Shown piece by piece: positions 5,923 through 13,252 of a DNA stretch of 15,077 bases. Each line of letters starts with the position of its first letter. Position 1 is the stretch's first letter. Under the pieces are notes generated by a model that was given only the letters and a program-made list of their open reading frames with translations, had not been told where the DNA came from and made no database searches. Location of the stretch: assembly GCA_964443785.1 (NCBI GenBank), contig CAYUER010000021.1, forward strand, positions 1 to 15,077. Direction: 5' to 3'. The stretch is from CALMZN01 sp964443785. GTDB lineage: Bacteria; Patescibacteriota; Patescibacteriia; UBA1558; GWA2-36-10. A program made the translations under genes and the position numbers.

Positions 5923-6047
5923 ACCCTGTTGAATAGTTCCGCTTGGCGGAACTACCGCCAAAAAAAGTTTATTTTAATAATAAAGATCAATATTGCTAAT
6001 TTTCCAATAAATTAAATAATTTTAATCATAGCGTTATTCAACAGGGT
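5923..6047. repeat. 125-bp inverted-repeat unit with 13-bp perfect arms
   Basis: ACCCTGTTGAATA (5923-5935) is repeated in inverse at 6035-6047. Just inside the left arm is a 9-bp hairpin TAGTTCCGC/GCGGAACTA (5934-5954), and GGCGG/CCGCC (5945-5959) offers a competing fold. The right arm continues as ACAGGGTGAACCC (6041-6053), which recurs exactly at 12017-12029 beside copA. The core arm recurs with one change (G to A) at 11972-11984 and 12026-12038. The pattern of arm, small GC hairpin and inverted arm resembles a short non-coding mobile or REP-like element, but no target duplication is evident. Confidence 0.65.
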
Positions 6048-6096
6048 GAACCCAGCGAAATACTATAATTTTAAAATAAATATTTTAGATCTCAAC

Positions 6097-8766
6097 ATGC
6101 CTAAACATCAAAAAGAGTGGCACAATCTCAAAGAGAGTCAGGTATTAAAAGAATTAAATGCCAAGCAGAACGGCTTGGAGGCTGATGATGTAAAAAAAAG
6201 AATTAAAAATTACGGCTATAATATTTTGGTGCAAAAGAAAAGCTTGTCCGCTGGAAAAATATTTTTTGGCCAATTCAAAAGTGCTCTAGTGTATGTTTTA
6301 TTGATTGGAGCACTTATTAGTTTTTGGTTTAAAGAAGCTGTAGATGCTTATGTGATTATTTTGGCAGTAATTTTGAATGTAGTGATTGGTTTTTTACAAG
6401 AGTACAAAGCCAACAATTCTCTCGAAAAGCTCAGTCAAGTGATCAAGCAACAAGCTGTAGTCAAGCGTGACGGTCGTCAACAAATGATTGATGCTAAATT
6501 TTTGGTGCCCGGTGATATAGTAGTTTTGCGTTCGGGTGACAAAGTGCCAGCTGATTTGAGGCTATTCAATGTCACCAATCTATCAGTCAGCGAGGCAGCT
6601 TTGACTGGTGAGTCTTGGCCTATCAAAAAAAATATTTTAGCCCTGCCCATCGGCACAGTGTTGGCTGAGAGAAAAAACATGGCCTATATGGGTACAGTGG
6701 TGGCTGAGGGTCGAGGTGAGGGTGTGGTCGTAGAAACTGGCTTGCGCACGGAGTTGGGTAAAATTGCTAAATTACTCAATGATGTAGAAAATGATTTGAC
6801 ACCCCTGCAGATGAAGCTTGATAAATTTGCCAAAACTATTTCTACTATTATTGTCAGTGTTGCTTTTGTAGTCATGATTTTGGGCTTACTTCAGGGCTAT
6901 CCTTGGGCGGAGATTTTTACGGTAGCAGTAGCTCTGGCAGTCTCAGCTATTCCAGAGGGTTTGTTGATTAGCTTGACTGTTATTTTGACTGTCGGCATGC
7001 AACGCATTTTAAAAAATAATGGCTTAGTCCGGCAATTGGTCTCTGCGGAGACTTTGGGTGCGACGACTGTCATTTGTGCTGACAAGACTGGCACTTTGAC
7101 TGAGGGGGAGATGCGAGTAGTAGAGCTATTGACTATCAAGCGTCACATTGATTTTCAGGCGCAGGCCATTCGTGAGATCAAGTGGGACAAGGATACCTCT
7201 TGGCTGACAGATATTGCTATTTTGTGCAATGACGCAGTCGTTCAAAATCCAGAAGATGCCGATAAGCGCTGGGAAATATTTGGCACACCCACAGAAAAAG
7301 CGCTTTTGCTTTTTGCTTTGACTTATGGCGACTATCAAGCAGTGCAAAAGAAAAATCGCTTGGAAGAAATACCTTTTGATTCTCAATACAAATTCATGGT
7401 CACGCGTTATTCTTATAATGCGGAAAAAGATATTATCTATGTCAAAGGTGCGCCAGAAATTTTGCTACCGCACACTAGTAAATATACCGACAATGGGCAG
7501 ATACTCAGTCAAGATGATCACAGTCGCAAAATTTGGCATGAAAAATTAGAGCATCTATCAAGGAGGGGTTTGCGTGTATTGGCGGCTGCTTATCGCTTAG
7601 TACCAAAGGACTATCCTTTGGATATCAGTGTCAAAAAAGAATTATCAGATTTGATTATGGTCGGTTTGTGGGGCTTAGCTGATCCCATCCGACCGGAGAT
7701 GCTAGATACTTTGGAGCAAACCAAAAAAGCAAAAATTAAGACAGTGATGATTACTGGGGATAGTAAATTTACAGCTTTTCATATTGCGCAAAGTTTGAAG
7801 CTAGTGACCGAAAACGATCAAGTGGTCACTGGCGAGGAGCTTGCCAAAATGTCTGAGCAACAGCTTCATGACCGAGTAGAAGATATCAAAGTTTATGCCC
7901 GCGTGACTCCATCAGACAAGCTCAGGATTATCCAAGCTTGGAAATCTCGTGGTCAAGTGGTGGCCATGACGGGCGATGGGGTCAATGACGCTCCCGCTCT
8001 CAAAGCCGCTGATGTCGGTGTGACGGTAAGTTCAGCTTCAGATATTGCCAAGGAAGTTTCAGATTTGATTTTATTGGACAATAATTTCAAAACCATTGTC
8101 ATGGCCATTAAAGAGGGTCGTTTGATTTTTGCCAATCTCAAAAAAGTTATTTTGTATTTATTGTCAGATAGTTTTGCTGAAATTACTATCATTGCCACGG
8201 CGATGTTTTTTGGCTATCCTTTGCCGATTTTGACTACCCATATTTTGTGGATCAATTTGATTACCGATGGTCTGCCTAGTTTGGCTTTGACGCAGGAGCC
8301 AGAGGATAAGGGGATTATGGAGAGGCAGGAGCGTCATAGCAATACTTTGCTAGATTTTGAGGGTAAATTTTTGATTTTTGTGATTAGCATTTTGACTACC
8401 TTGGGATCTTTGGGTTTGTATTATTATTTTTGGAAAAGCACTGATGACCTGGCCTTGGCTCGGACTATTGCTTTTGCTTCTTTGGGTGTCAGTACTTTGC
8501 TGTATGTCTATAGTATCAAAAATTTGGAAAGGAATATTTTTCGGGCCAACCCTTTTAATAATAAATTTTTGAATATAGCCGTTGTGATCGGTCTGGGTTT
8601 ACAGATAGCTGCAGTTTATGTGCCATTTTTGAATCGTTTTATCAAGACCGTACCTTTAGCTTGGTCGCATTGGCAAGCTATTATTTTATTGACGGTGGTT
8701 TTATTTGTGATTTTGGAATTGATCAAGTTTTTCTTTATCGATTATAATAGGCGTCACTCCAAATAA
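6097..8766 (+). CDS. P2-type (calcium-pump-like) cation-transporting P-type ATPase
   Basis: A membrane pump of 889 residues (from ATG 6097) that couples ATP hydrolysis to cation transport. It has an N-terminal cation-ATPase domain (about 5-60), TGES at 170-173 in the actuator domain, and PEGL at 286-289 in M4. The phosphorylated aspartate is D329 in DKTGTLT, followed by KGAPE in the nucleotide-binding domain and TGDGVNDAP from 625. In M5, SDSFAEIT supplies E695. In M6, NLITDG supplies N720, T723 and D724. These resemble calcium-site residues of SERCA, but the Asn usual in M5 appears to be replaced, so Ca, Mn or a monovalent ion are all possible. An upstream GTG at 6046 lies inside the repeat and is not preferred. 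The copper operon follows within 75 bases. Confidence 0.9.
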   Translation: MPKHQKEWHNLKESQVLKELNAKQNGLEADDVKKRIKNYGYNILVQKKSLSAGKIFFGQFKSALVYVLLIGALISFWFKEAVDAYVIILAVILNVVIGFLQEYKANNSLEKLSQVIKQQAVVKRDGRQQMIDAKFLVPGDIVVLRSGDKVPADLRLFNVTNLSVSEAALTGESWPIKKNILALPIGTVLAERKNMAYMGTVVAEGRGEGVVVETGLRTELGKIAKLLNDVENDLTPLQMKLDKFAKTISTIIVSVAFVVMILGLLQGYPWAEIFTVAVALAVSAIPEGLLISLTVILTVGMQRILKNNGLVRQLVSAETLGATTVICADKTGTLTEGEMRVVELLTIKRHIDFQAQAIREIKWDKDTSWLTDIAILCNDAVVQNPEDADKRWEIFGTPTEKALLLFALTYGDYQAVQKKNRLEEIPFDSQYKFMVTRYSYNAEKDIIYVKGAPEILLPHTSKYTDNGQILSQDDHSRKIWHEKLEHLSRRGLRVLAAAYRLVPKDYPLDISVKKELSDLIMVGLWGLADPIRPEMLDTLEQTKKAKIKTVMITGDSKFTAFHIAQSLKLVTENDQVVTGEELAKMSEQQLHDRVEDIKVYARVTPSDKLRIIQAWKSRGQVVAMTGDGVNDAPALKAADVGVTVSSASDIAKEVSDLILLDNNFKTIVMAIKEGRLIFANLKKVILYLLSDSFAEITIIATAMFFGYPLPILTTHILWINLITDGLPSLALTQEPEDKGIMERQERHSNTLLDFEGKFLIFVISILTTLGSLGLYYYFWKSTDDLALARTIAFASLGVSTLLYVYSIKNLERNIFRANPFNNKFLNIAVVIGLGLQIAAVYVPFLNRFIKTVPLAWSHWQAIILLTVVLFVILELIKFFFIDYNRRHSK

Positions 8767-8769
8767 CTA

Positions 8770-8798
8770 TTTACTATTTTTAGAACTTATGCTAGCAT
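8770..8798 (+). promoter_or_regulatory. Promoter of the copper operon
   Basis: TTTACT (8770-8775) and TAGCAT (8793-8798) are 17 bases apart, with TG at 8790-8791 giving an extended -10. Transcription would start near 8805, in the middle of the operator at 8796-8818. This layout is ideal for repression. Confidence 0.65.
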
Positions 8799-8818
8799 AT
8801 CCCTATGGGGGGGATATG
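8796..8818. promoter_or_regulatory. Probable CsoR operator
   Basis: The arms CATATCCC (8796-8803) and GGGATATG (8811-8818) are perfect inverse copies around TATGGGG. The element resembles known CsoR sites, in which C- and G-runs flanked by A/T face each other around a short centre. It overlaps the -10 and predicted start of transcription, 20 bases before csoR. Confidence 0.75.
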
Positions 8819-8837
8819 GATTTAATATTACAAATTT

Positions 8838-9107
8838 ATGTATAAACCAAAAAACACACACGAGAAGATTTTACATCGTTTGCGCATCTCTATTGGTCAG
8901 CTCCAAAAAGTAGAAGACATGGTCTCCAAGGGAGCGTATTGTCTGGATGTCATTCACCAATCGCAGGCGGTCCAGCGAGCTCTCAAGCAGACTGATCACT
9001 TGATTTTGGAAAATCACCTGAAAACCTGCACCGCTAGGGACATCAAGAAAGGCAAGGCCAATACGGCTGTCGCCGAAGTGATGGATATTATCAAGCGTTG
9101 GTCTTAA
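8838..9107 (+). CDS. csoR: CsoR-family copper-sensing transcriptional repressor
   Basis: An 89-residue all-helical protein of the CsoR/RcnR (DUF156) family, of typical length. It has the family helix HRLRISIGQLQKVEDMV, then AYCLDVIHQSQAVQRAL, then LENHLKTC. Candidate Cu(I) ligands are C35, H60 and C64, with spacings of 25 and 4 residues. These are exactly those of Bacillus subtilis CsoR (C45, H70, C74). The nickel sensor RcnR has His in place of the last Cys, so copper is favoured. It should form a tetramer that binds the operator just upstream and releases it on binding Cu(I). It is the first gene of the operon and so autoregulated. No Shine-Dalgarno sequence precedes the ATG. Confidence 0.93.
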   Translation: MYKPKNTHEKILHRLRISIGQLQKVEDMVSKGAYCLDVIHQSQAVQRALKQTDHLILENHLKTCTARDIKKGKANTAVAEVMDIIKRWS

Positions 9108-9143
9108 ATTGATTATCAAAATAATAATTAATTAATTTTATTT

Positions 9144-9707
9144 ATGCAAAAAATTTCTATATATTTTGCCCTAGCTTTGATGATCATTACTTTGGTGCTG
9201 GGTTTGGGCATTGGTTATTATCTGACTCCGCAGTATCGACTAGCTATGTACGATCAAGGTGTGATGGATTTGGGCGAGGCTGATCGTTGGTTAGATTTGC
9301 GCTATACCAATGCGATGATTGCTCATCACCGTGGTGCTATGCTCATGGCTGAGCAAGCTAGTAAAAATGGCCAAAGGCAGGAAATCAAAGATTTAGCAGC
9401 AGCTATCTTACGGGATGAGCCAGCCGCTATTGCTGAGCTTTATGCCTGGAAGGCAGACTGGTACCAAGACAAGCGTCAGGTCCGGGATCCCTATAAAATT
9501 CAGCTAGGTAATAGTGATGAAAAATTTGACCTGCGTTTTTTAAATGCCCTGATAGCTCATCATCAGGCTGGTGTGGAGATGACCAAAGAAGTGCGTCTGA
9601 AATCTAGTCGAGTAGAGGTTTTGAATAATGCTGATGCTGTCGAAGCATTTTTGAACAATGGTATAGATATGCTCAAAGCTTGGCGTAATCAATGGTATCA
9701 AATATAA
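9144..9707 (+). CDS. Membrane-anchored DUF305 protein
   Basis: A 187-residue protein with an N-terminal membrane segment (about 7-27, IYFALALMIITLVLGLGIGYY), so the rest should lie outside the membrane. Two repeats follow, each with a His-His pair: NAMIAHHRGAMLMAE (H61, H62, M66, M68) and NALIAHHQAGVEMTKE (H139, H140, M146). These are the hallmark of DUF305, a ferritin-like helical fold often found beside copper resistance genes. The His and Met residues could bind copper outside the cell, but biochemical function is unsettled. The gene is 36 bases after csoR, and four bases (ATTT) separate its stop from copA. Confidence 0.88.
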   Translation: MQKISIYFALALMIITLVLGLGIGYYLTPQYRLAMYDQGVMDLGEADRWLDLRYTNAMIAHHRGAMLMAEQASKNGQRQEIKDLAAAILRDEPAAIAELYAWKADWYQDKRQVRDPYKIQLGNSDEKFDLRFLNALIAHHQAGVEMTKEVRLKSSRVEVLNNADAVEAFLNNGIDMLKAWRNQWYQI

Positions 9708-9711
9708 ATTT

Positions 9712-11985
9712 ATGACTAAACAAAAATATGCTATTAGTGGCATGCATTGTGCTAGTTGCGCGAATATCATTAGTCGTAATTTGAGTAAACAGGCTGGCAT
9801 CAAAAATGTAGCAGTCAATTTTGCGACTGAAAAAGCGCAGATAGAATATGAAGAGGGGCAAATTGATTTGGTTAAAATGAATGAAGTGGTTGCCAAGTAC
9901 GGCTACTCTCTACATAATGTGACTGAGCATGATACTAGCGATACTCATACAGCCTCCTCCGTGCATAAACACGATGACAATATAGATTTATTAAAACAAA
10001 AAGCAAAAGTAGATTTTGTCTTACCTTTGGCTTTTTTGGTTTTTGTTTTGATGATGTGGGATATTGCCTCACAATTTTTTACCTTCATCCCTAGTCTTCC
10101 CTTGCCGATGTCGCTTTTGAATGTGCTGCTGTTTATTTTGGCGAGTATTGTATTATTTTGGGCTGGCCAAGATTTTTTGCGAGGCTTTTTGATTTTTATC
10201 AAAACTGGCACCGCCAATATGGACACCTTGATTGGACTGGGTACTTTGGCGGCTTATCTTTATAGTTCGATGGTGACTTTGTCACCGGACTTGGGTGTCA
10301 GCTTGGGTTTGCCGGAGATTACTTATTTTGATGTCACTATTGTAGTGATTGGTTTTGTGATTTTCGGTAAATATTTGGAAACAAAATCAAAATTGAAAAC
10401 TGGTGAAGCGATTGAAAAATTATTAAAATTACAAGCCAAGACTGCGTTGGTCAAACGACAGGGTCAAGAAATAGAGCTGCCCATTAGCGAAGTGGTGCTG
10501 GGCGATATAGTGATTGTCAAACCGGGTGCCAAGATTCCAGTTGATGGAGTCATCACAGATGGTCAGTCAGCCATTGATGAGTCAATGATCACGGGTGAAT
10601 CTATACCAGTTGATAAAAAAATTGGCGATCGAGTGATTGGTGCCACTATGAACAAGCAGGGTAGCTTTCAATTTCGAGTCGATCAAATTGGTGCCAATAC
10701 CATGCTGGCGCAGATTATTAGGATGGTCGAAGATGCGCAGGGCTCAAAAGCTCCTATACAAAGATTAGCTGATAAAATTTCGGCCGTGTTTGTGCCAGTT
10801 GTTTTGGTAATTGCCTTATTATCTTTTGTTTTGTGGTTGACTATTGGCTCTAGTGTCTTGGGTTTTAGTGTAGCTTTATCCTACGGCATTTTATCATTTG
10901 TGGGAGTTTTGGTGATTGCTTGTCCTTGTGCTTTGGGTCTGGCTACACCGACAGCCATGATTGTAGGCATGGGTAAAGGGGCACAAGCTGGTATTTTGAT
11001 ACGCAATGCTGAAAGCTTGGAAAAATTAAGTAAAATAAAAACAGTTGTACTCGATAAGACAGGCACGATCACCAATGGACAGCCAGTGGTGACAGATATT
11101 TTGAGCTTGCATTCGGATTATAGTGAAAATATTATTTTGCAGTATCTAGCTAGCGCTGAAAAATTATCAGAGCATCCTCTGGCTCAGGCCATTGTCGACA
11201 AGGCTGAAGAAAAGCATGTAGAATTTTTAGTAGTCAATAATTTTCAGGCACTAGAAGGTATTGGTTTAGAAGCAGTGGTGGAGCAAAAAAATATTTTTAT
11301 TCATAAACCTGACAAATCAGATGCTCAAAATCAGCAAATCAAAGAACTGCAAAATCAAGGCAAAACTGTCATTGTGCTAGAAGTCGATAAAATAAAAGTC
11401 GGCTTAGTTGCTTTGAGTGACACGATCAAAGATAGCGCTCCTCAAGCTGTACAGGCTTTGCATAAATTAGGTATCAAAGTGATCATGTTGACGGGCGACA
11501 ATGAATTGGCCGCTGCTTATATTGCGGAGCTTGTAGGGATAGACCAAGTCATAGCTGATGTTTTGCCACAGCAAAAAGCAGAACAAATTAAACAATTACA
11601 AAAGGAAGGTGGTAATATTGCTATGGTTGGCGATGGTATAAATGATGCGCCAGCTTTAGTTTTATCCGATGTTGGTATTGCCATGGCTACTGGTACTGAT
11701 ATTGCTATTGAGTCAGCTGGTATTTCATTGCTACATGGTGACATCAATAAAATTAGCCAAGCTATCAAGCTAGCTCATGCTACCATGCGGACAGTCAAGC
11801 AAAATTTATTTTGGGCTTTTATTTATAATGTGATTGGTATACCGATTGCTGCTGGTTTATTGTTTCCTTGGTTTGGTATAGTATTGAATCCAATTTTTGC
11901 AGGACTCTCTATGGCTATCAGTAGTGTCTCGGTGGTCACTAATTCTTTGCGTTTAAAAAAATTAAAATTTCACCCTGTTAAATAA
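9712..11985 (+). CDS. copA: Copper-exporting P1B-type ATPase CopA
   Basis: A 757-residue Cu(I) efflux pump in the cytoplasmic membrane. An N-terminal HMA domain carries GMHCASC (C13, C16). A His-rich linker (about 78-95, HDTSDTHTASSVHKHDD) may add metal binding. TGES starts at 294. The transport motif CPC is C404-P405-C406, the phosphorylated aspartate is D448 in DKTGT, and the SEHPLA motif has H488-P489. GDGINDAP lies in the phosphorylation domain. The last membrane helices have YN (YNVIGIP) and MAISS (MAISSVSVVTN), which fit the Cu(I) subgroup P1B-1. One HMA domain is usual. The last residues FHPVK and the stop are encoded by the dispersed repeat at 11969-11985. Confidence 0.96.
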   Translation: MTKQKYAISGMHCASCANIISRNLSKQAGIKNVAVNFATEKAQIEYEEGQIDLVKMNEVVAKYGYSLHNVTEHDTSDTHTASSVHKHDDNIDLLKQKAKVDFVLPLAFLVFVLMMWDIASQFFTFIPSLPLPMSLLNVLLFILASIVLFWAGQDFLRGFLIFIKTGTANMDTLIGLGTLAAYLYSSMVTLSPDLGVSLGLPEITYFDVTIVVIGFVIFGKYLETKSKLKTGEAIEKLLKLQAKTALVKRQGQEIELPISEVVLGDIVIVKPGAKIPVDGVITDGQSAIDESMITGESIPVDKKIGDRVIGATMNKQGSFQFRVDQIGANTMLAQIIRMVEDAQGSKAPIQRLADKISAVFVPVVLVIALLSFVLWLTIGSSVLGFSVALSYGILSFVGVLVIACPCALGLATPTAMIVGMGKGAQAGILIRNAESLEKLSKIKTVVLDKTGTITNGQPVVTDILSLHSDYSENIILQYLASAEKLSEHPLAQAIVDKAEEKHVEFLVVNNFQALEGIGLEAVVEQKNIFIHKPDKSDAQNQQIKELQNQGKTVIVLEVDKIKVGLVALSDTIKDSAPQAVQALHKLGIKVIMLTGDNELAAAYIAELVGIDQVIADVLPQQKAEQIKQLQKEGGNIAMVGDGINDAPALVLSDVGIAMATGTDIAIESAGISLLHGDINKISQAIKLAHATMRTVKQNLFWAFIYNVIGIPIAAGLLFPWFGIVLNPIFAGLSMAISSVSVVTNSLRLKKLKFHPVK

Positions 11986-12038
11986 CCCGAAGGGTTGTCC
12001 GCATCGCGGACATTTCACAGGGTGAACCCTGTTAAATA
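11969..12038. repeat. Compound repeat unit between copA and the cupredoxin gene
   Basis: TTCACCCTGT (11969-11978) is repeated in inverse as ACAGGGTGAA (12017-12026). Between them lie two small hairpins, AACCC/GGGTT (11984-11996) and GTCCGC/GCGGAC (11997-12011). The core ACCCTGTTAAATA occurs directly at 11972-11984 and 12026-12038, so the second copy follows the inverse arm and creates ACAGGGT-GA-ACCCTGT. Neither hairpin has a T-run, so the operon is probably not terminated here. The unit is related to 5923-6047 and includes the copA stop codon. Confidence 0.7.
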
Positions 12039-12047
12039 AATACAAAT

Positions 12048-13037
12048 ATGCAAGATACAAATTTATTAACTATATTTTTAACCGGCCTTTTCACTGGCGG
12101 ATTGACTTGTTTGGCTGTCCAAGGTGCTTTGTTGGCTACTGCTATTGCGCAGCGTAAAGAAGGTGAGGAAGGCCGCAAGACAGATAAGCTTTTGCCCCTG
12201 AGTGTTTTTTTGTTAGCCAAACTTTTGGCTTATGTTGTTTTTGGTTTTTTACTGGGCTGGCTTGGCTCAGTGGTCACTTTATCTTTGGCAGTGCGTATGT
12301 GGCTACAGATTTTGATATCATTATTTATGATTGGCACGGCTTTTAGCTTGCTAGAAGTGCATCCATTTTTTAGGTATTTCATCATCCAGCCACCACGTTT
12401 TTTGACCAAGATGGTGCGCAACCAATCAAAAAGTGCTGATATATTTACACCAGCTTTACTTGGTTTGATGACTATTTTTATTCCCTGCGGTACTACGCAG
12501 GCCATGATGGCCTTGGCCATCGGCACTGGCTCTGGTTTGGCTGGTGCTTTGATTATGTTGGCTTTTATACTTGGTACTATTCCTTTGTTTTTTATCTTGG
12601 GCTATAGCGCTACTACTTTTAGCGCCAAGTGGCAGAAAAATTTTTATCGTTTAGCTAGTATTGGTATTATTATTTTAGCTTTGTACAACATGTTTGGTGC
12701 TATATCTTTGAGTGGGGCTACTTGGTTGCCTAGTAAACAAAATACTACCAATGTGACTCAAAATTCACAAAAAGAAATTACTATTTTGATTACAAATAAT
12801 GGCTACAAGCCAAATAATCTGGACATCAAAGCTGGCGAAGAAATAACTTTGACTATCAAAAATGAAAATGCTTATTCTTGTGCGCAAGCTTTTACCATTC
12901 CGAAGTTTGGCATAGAAAAAGTAGTTACTCCTGGCACTGAGGAAGTGATCAAATTCACTGCACCTAGTGATTTGGATAAAATCGCTTTTACCTGTAGTAT
13001 GGGTATGTATCGGGGAGTGTTTAATGTAGTAAAATAA
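12048..13037 (+). CDS. TauE/SafE- or DsbD-like membrane protein with C-terminal cupredoxin domain
   Basis: A 329-residue fusion. Residues 1-225 hold about six membrane segments in the pattern of the UreH/DsbD-like transmembrane family, with C21 in the first helix (FTGGLTCLAVQG) and the motif IPCGTTQAM (C147), similar to the PCG signature of SafE-type proteins. Residues 242-329 form a cupredoxin-like beta domain with strands EITILITNNGYKP and EEITLTIKN. Candidate copper ligands are C278 (YSCAQAF), C316 and M318/M320 (FTCSMGM). The cupredoxin part should be outside the membrane. A role in copper export or periplasmic-face handling is inferred from the operon. It starts 62 bases after copA and ends four bases before the HMA gene. 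Confidence 0.85.
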   Translation: MQDTNLLTIFLTGLFTGGLTCLAVQGALLATAIAQRKEGEEGRKTDKLLPLSVFLLAKLLAYVVFGFLLGWLGSVVTLSLAVRMWLQILISLFMIGTAFSLLEVHPFFRYFIIQPPRFLTKMVRNQSKSADIFTPALLGLMTIFIPCGTTQAMMALAIGTGSGLAGALIMLAFILGTIPLFFILGYSATTFSAKWQKNFYRLASIGIIILALYNMFGAISLSGATWLPSKQNTTNVTQNSQKEITILITNNGYKPNNLDIKAGEEITLTIKNENAYSCAQAFTIPKFGIEKVVTPGTEEVIKFTAPSDLDKIAFTCSMGMYRGVFNVVK

Positions 13038-13041
13038 ATTT

Positions 13042-13248
13042 ATGATGACAGAAATAATTTTAAAAATAAACGGCATGAATTGCACAGCTTGTGCCATGAA
13101 TATTGACGGCGCTTTGGAGGATGCTGGCGTGCAAGAGGCTCGGACCAATTTTGCCAAGCAAGAGATAAAATTAAAATTTGATGAGAGTAAAATAAATTTA
13201 GGGGAGATCAAAAGAATAATCAAAGCTGAAGGTTACGAAGTAATATAA
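13042..13248 (+). CDS. Small HMA-domain protein, CopZ-like copper chaperone
   Basis: A 68-residue single heavy-metal-associated domain with GMNCTACAMNID, the MxCxxC Cu(I) site, and a typical beta-alpha-beta-beta-alpha-beta pattern ending in AEGYEVI. Proteins of this kind carry Cu(I) in the cytoplasm to CopA or the sensor. An ATG at 13045 would give a one-residue shorter protein. The gene is separated by four bases from each neighbour, so it is surely cotranscribed. It is related to the CopA N-terminal domain but not identical, so it is not a recent internal duplication. Confidence 0.9.
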   Translation: MMTEIILKINGMNCTACAMNIDGALEDAGVQEARTNFAKQEIKLKFDESKINLGEIKRIIKAEGYEVI

Positions 13249-13252
13249 ATAT

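Noticed and set aside
6046..6096. GTG start adding 17 residues to the P-type ATPase
   Set aside because: The codons come partly from the repeat arm, and the ATG at 6097 directly precedes the conserved cation-ATPase N-terminal domain.
9540..9896. 118-residue minus-strand ORF across the DUF305-copA junction
   Set aside because: It is opposite two clearly recognised genes, with no start signals of its own.
11984..12011. Terminator between copA and the cupredoxin gene
   Set aside because: Two small hairpins are present but neither is followed by a T-run, and the next gene clearly belongs to the same functional set.
12017..12032. Second CsoR operator before the cupredoxin gene
   Set aside because: The palindrome has G-run first and C-run second, the reverse of the operator at 8796-8818, and is explained by the repeat family.
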